Below, in pieces: positions 63,915-64,000 of a DNA stretch of 64,000 bases. Origin of the DNA: DATGKR01 sp035294565 (GTDB lineage: Bacteria > Actinomycetota > Acidimicrobiia > Acidimicrobiales > Palsa-688); assembly GCA_035294565.1 (NCBI GenBank), contig DATGKR010000009.1, positions 12,396 to 76,395 of the forward strand, given 5' to 3'. Position 1 is the stretch's first letter. Every line of letters begins with the position of its first letter. The notes beneath the pieces are model-generated. The model was not told where the DNA came from and ran no database searches. It was given only the letters and a program-made list of their open reading frames with translations. A program made the translations under genes and the position numbers.

Positions 63915-64000
63915 GCCTTGGGCTAGACCGGGCCTAAGCCTGGCCTAGTAGGGAGGGCCGAGGTCCGAGGCGGCACGGCGGGTTCTGGCCGGCGCCGGCC

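Overview
The window is a high-GC (by eye about 70%), gene-dense stretch of an actinobacterial chromosome, with many GTG/TTG starts and ATGA/GTGA overlaps. Family content points to Actinomycetota: an E2-E1 fused 2-oxoglutarate dehydrogenase, a UvrD2-type HRDC helicase, WS/DGAT, a BldC-like HTH, GTP-dependent PEP carboxykinase and class II DAHP synthase. The mix of a rod-shape cluster with the radical SAM/DUF2344 - rne - rplU - rpmA - obg - proB - proA order suggests an environmental, deep-branching lineage such as Acidimicrobiia. That placement is inference. Almost everything looks chromosomal and native. I see no insertion sequence, prophage, CRISPR array or replication origin.

Layout. 1-3905: a two-component system (kinase cut by the left edge) divergent from a flavin/haem membrane redox module (ferric-reductase-like protein, exported FMN-binding protein, ApbE flavin transferase). 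4139-8435: secreted SGNH hydrolase, alpha/beta hydrolase, GNAT and methyltransferase. 8512-13894: tRNA-Pro(TGG), tig-clpP-clpX-folC and ndk. 14098-17927: mreBCD-rodA. 18043-27797: B12-binding-type radical SAM protein, DUF2344 protein, RNase E/G, rplU, rpmA, obgE, proB, gnd, proA. 27820-37134: an all-minus-strand block with a MoxR AAA+/VWA pair, a secreted glucosaminidase-like protein, a sulfate-reduction operon (sulfite reductase, APS reductase, unknown protein) and DAHP synthase. 37169-39697: nadD, a small membrane protein, rsfS and an alpha/beta hydrolase. 39618-44831 (minus): WS/DGAT, a secreted PQQ-like beta-propeller and EttA. 44876-54477: 2-oxoglutarate dehydrogenase, HAD hydrolase, a PIN-S1-basic-tail protein, exonuclease III, thioesterase, enoyl-CoA hydratase, VOC protein and a small unknown. 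54482-63914: UvrD2-like helicase, PH-SHOCT membrane protein, a BtuF-like protein without a signal peptide, CaiB/BaiF CoA transferase, a stand-alone RAM domain, pckG, thiL, thiD and a GAF-HTH regulator.

Most notable observations: (1) the sulfite reductase carries a C-terminal CysO/MoaD-like sulfur-carrier domain whose Gly-Gly is followed by Ala-Leu, suggesting that sulfide production is coupled to thiocarboxylate chemistry; its AT-rich upstream region holds three palindromic elements and a plausible promoter; (2) obgE has no ATG/GTG/TTG that could give its conserved N-terminus, and the reading points to an ATC start immediately after the rpmA stop; (3) about a dozen genes have a TANNNT hexamer 6-10 nt before the start codon, the signature of leaderless transcription, sometimes with the previous gene's TAG stop inside the hexamer; (4) a PIN-type nuclease is fused to an S1-like domain and a histone-H1-like Lys/Ala tail; (5) thiL contains an in-frame 30-nt repeat array.
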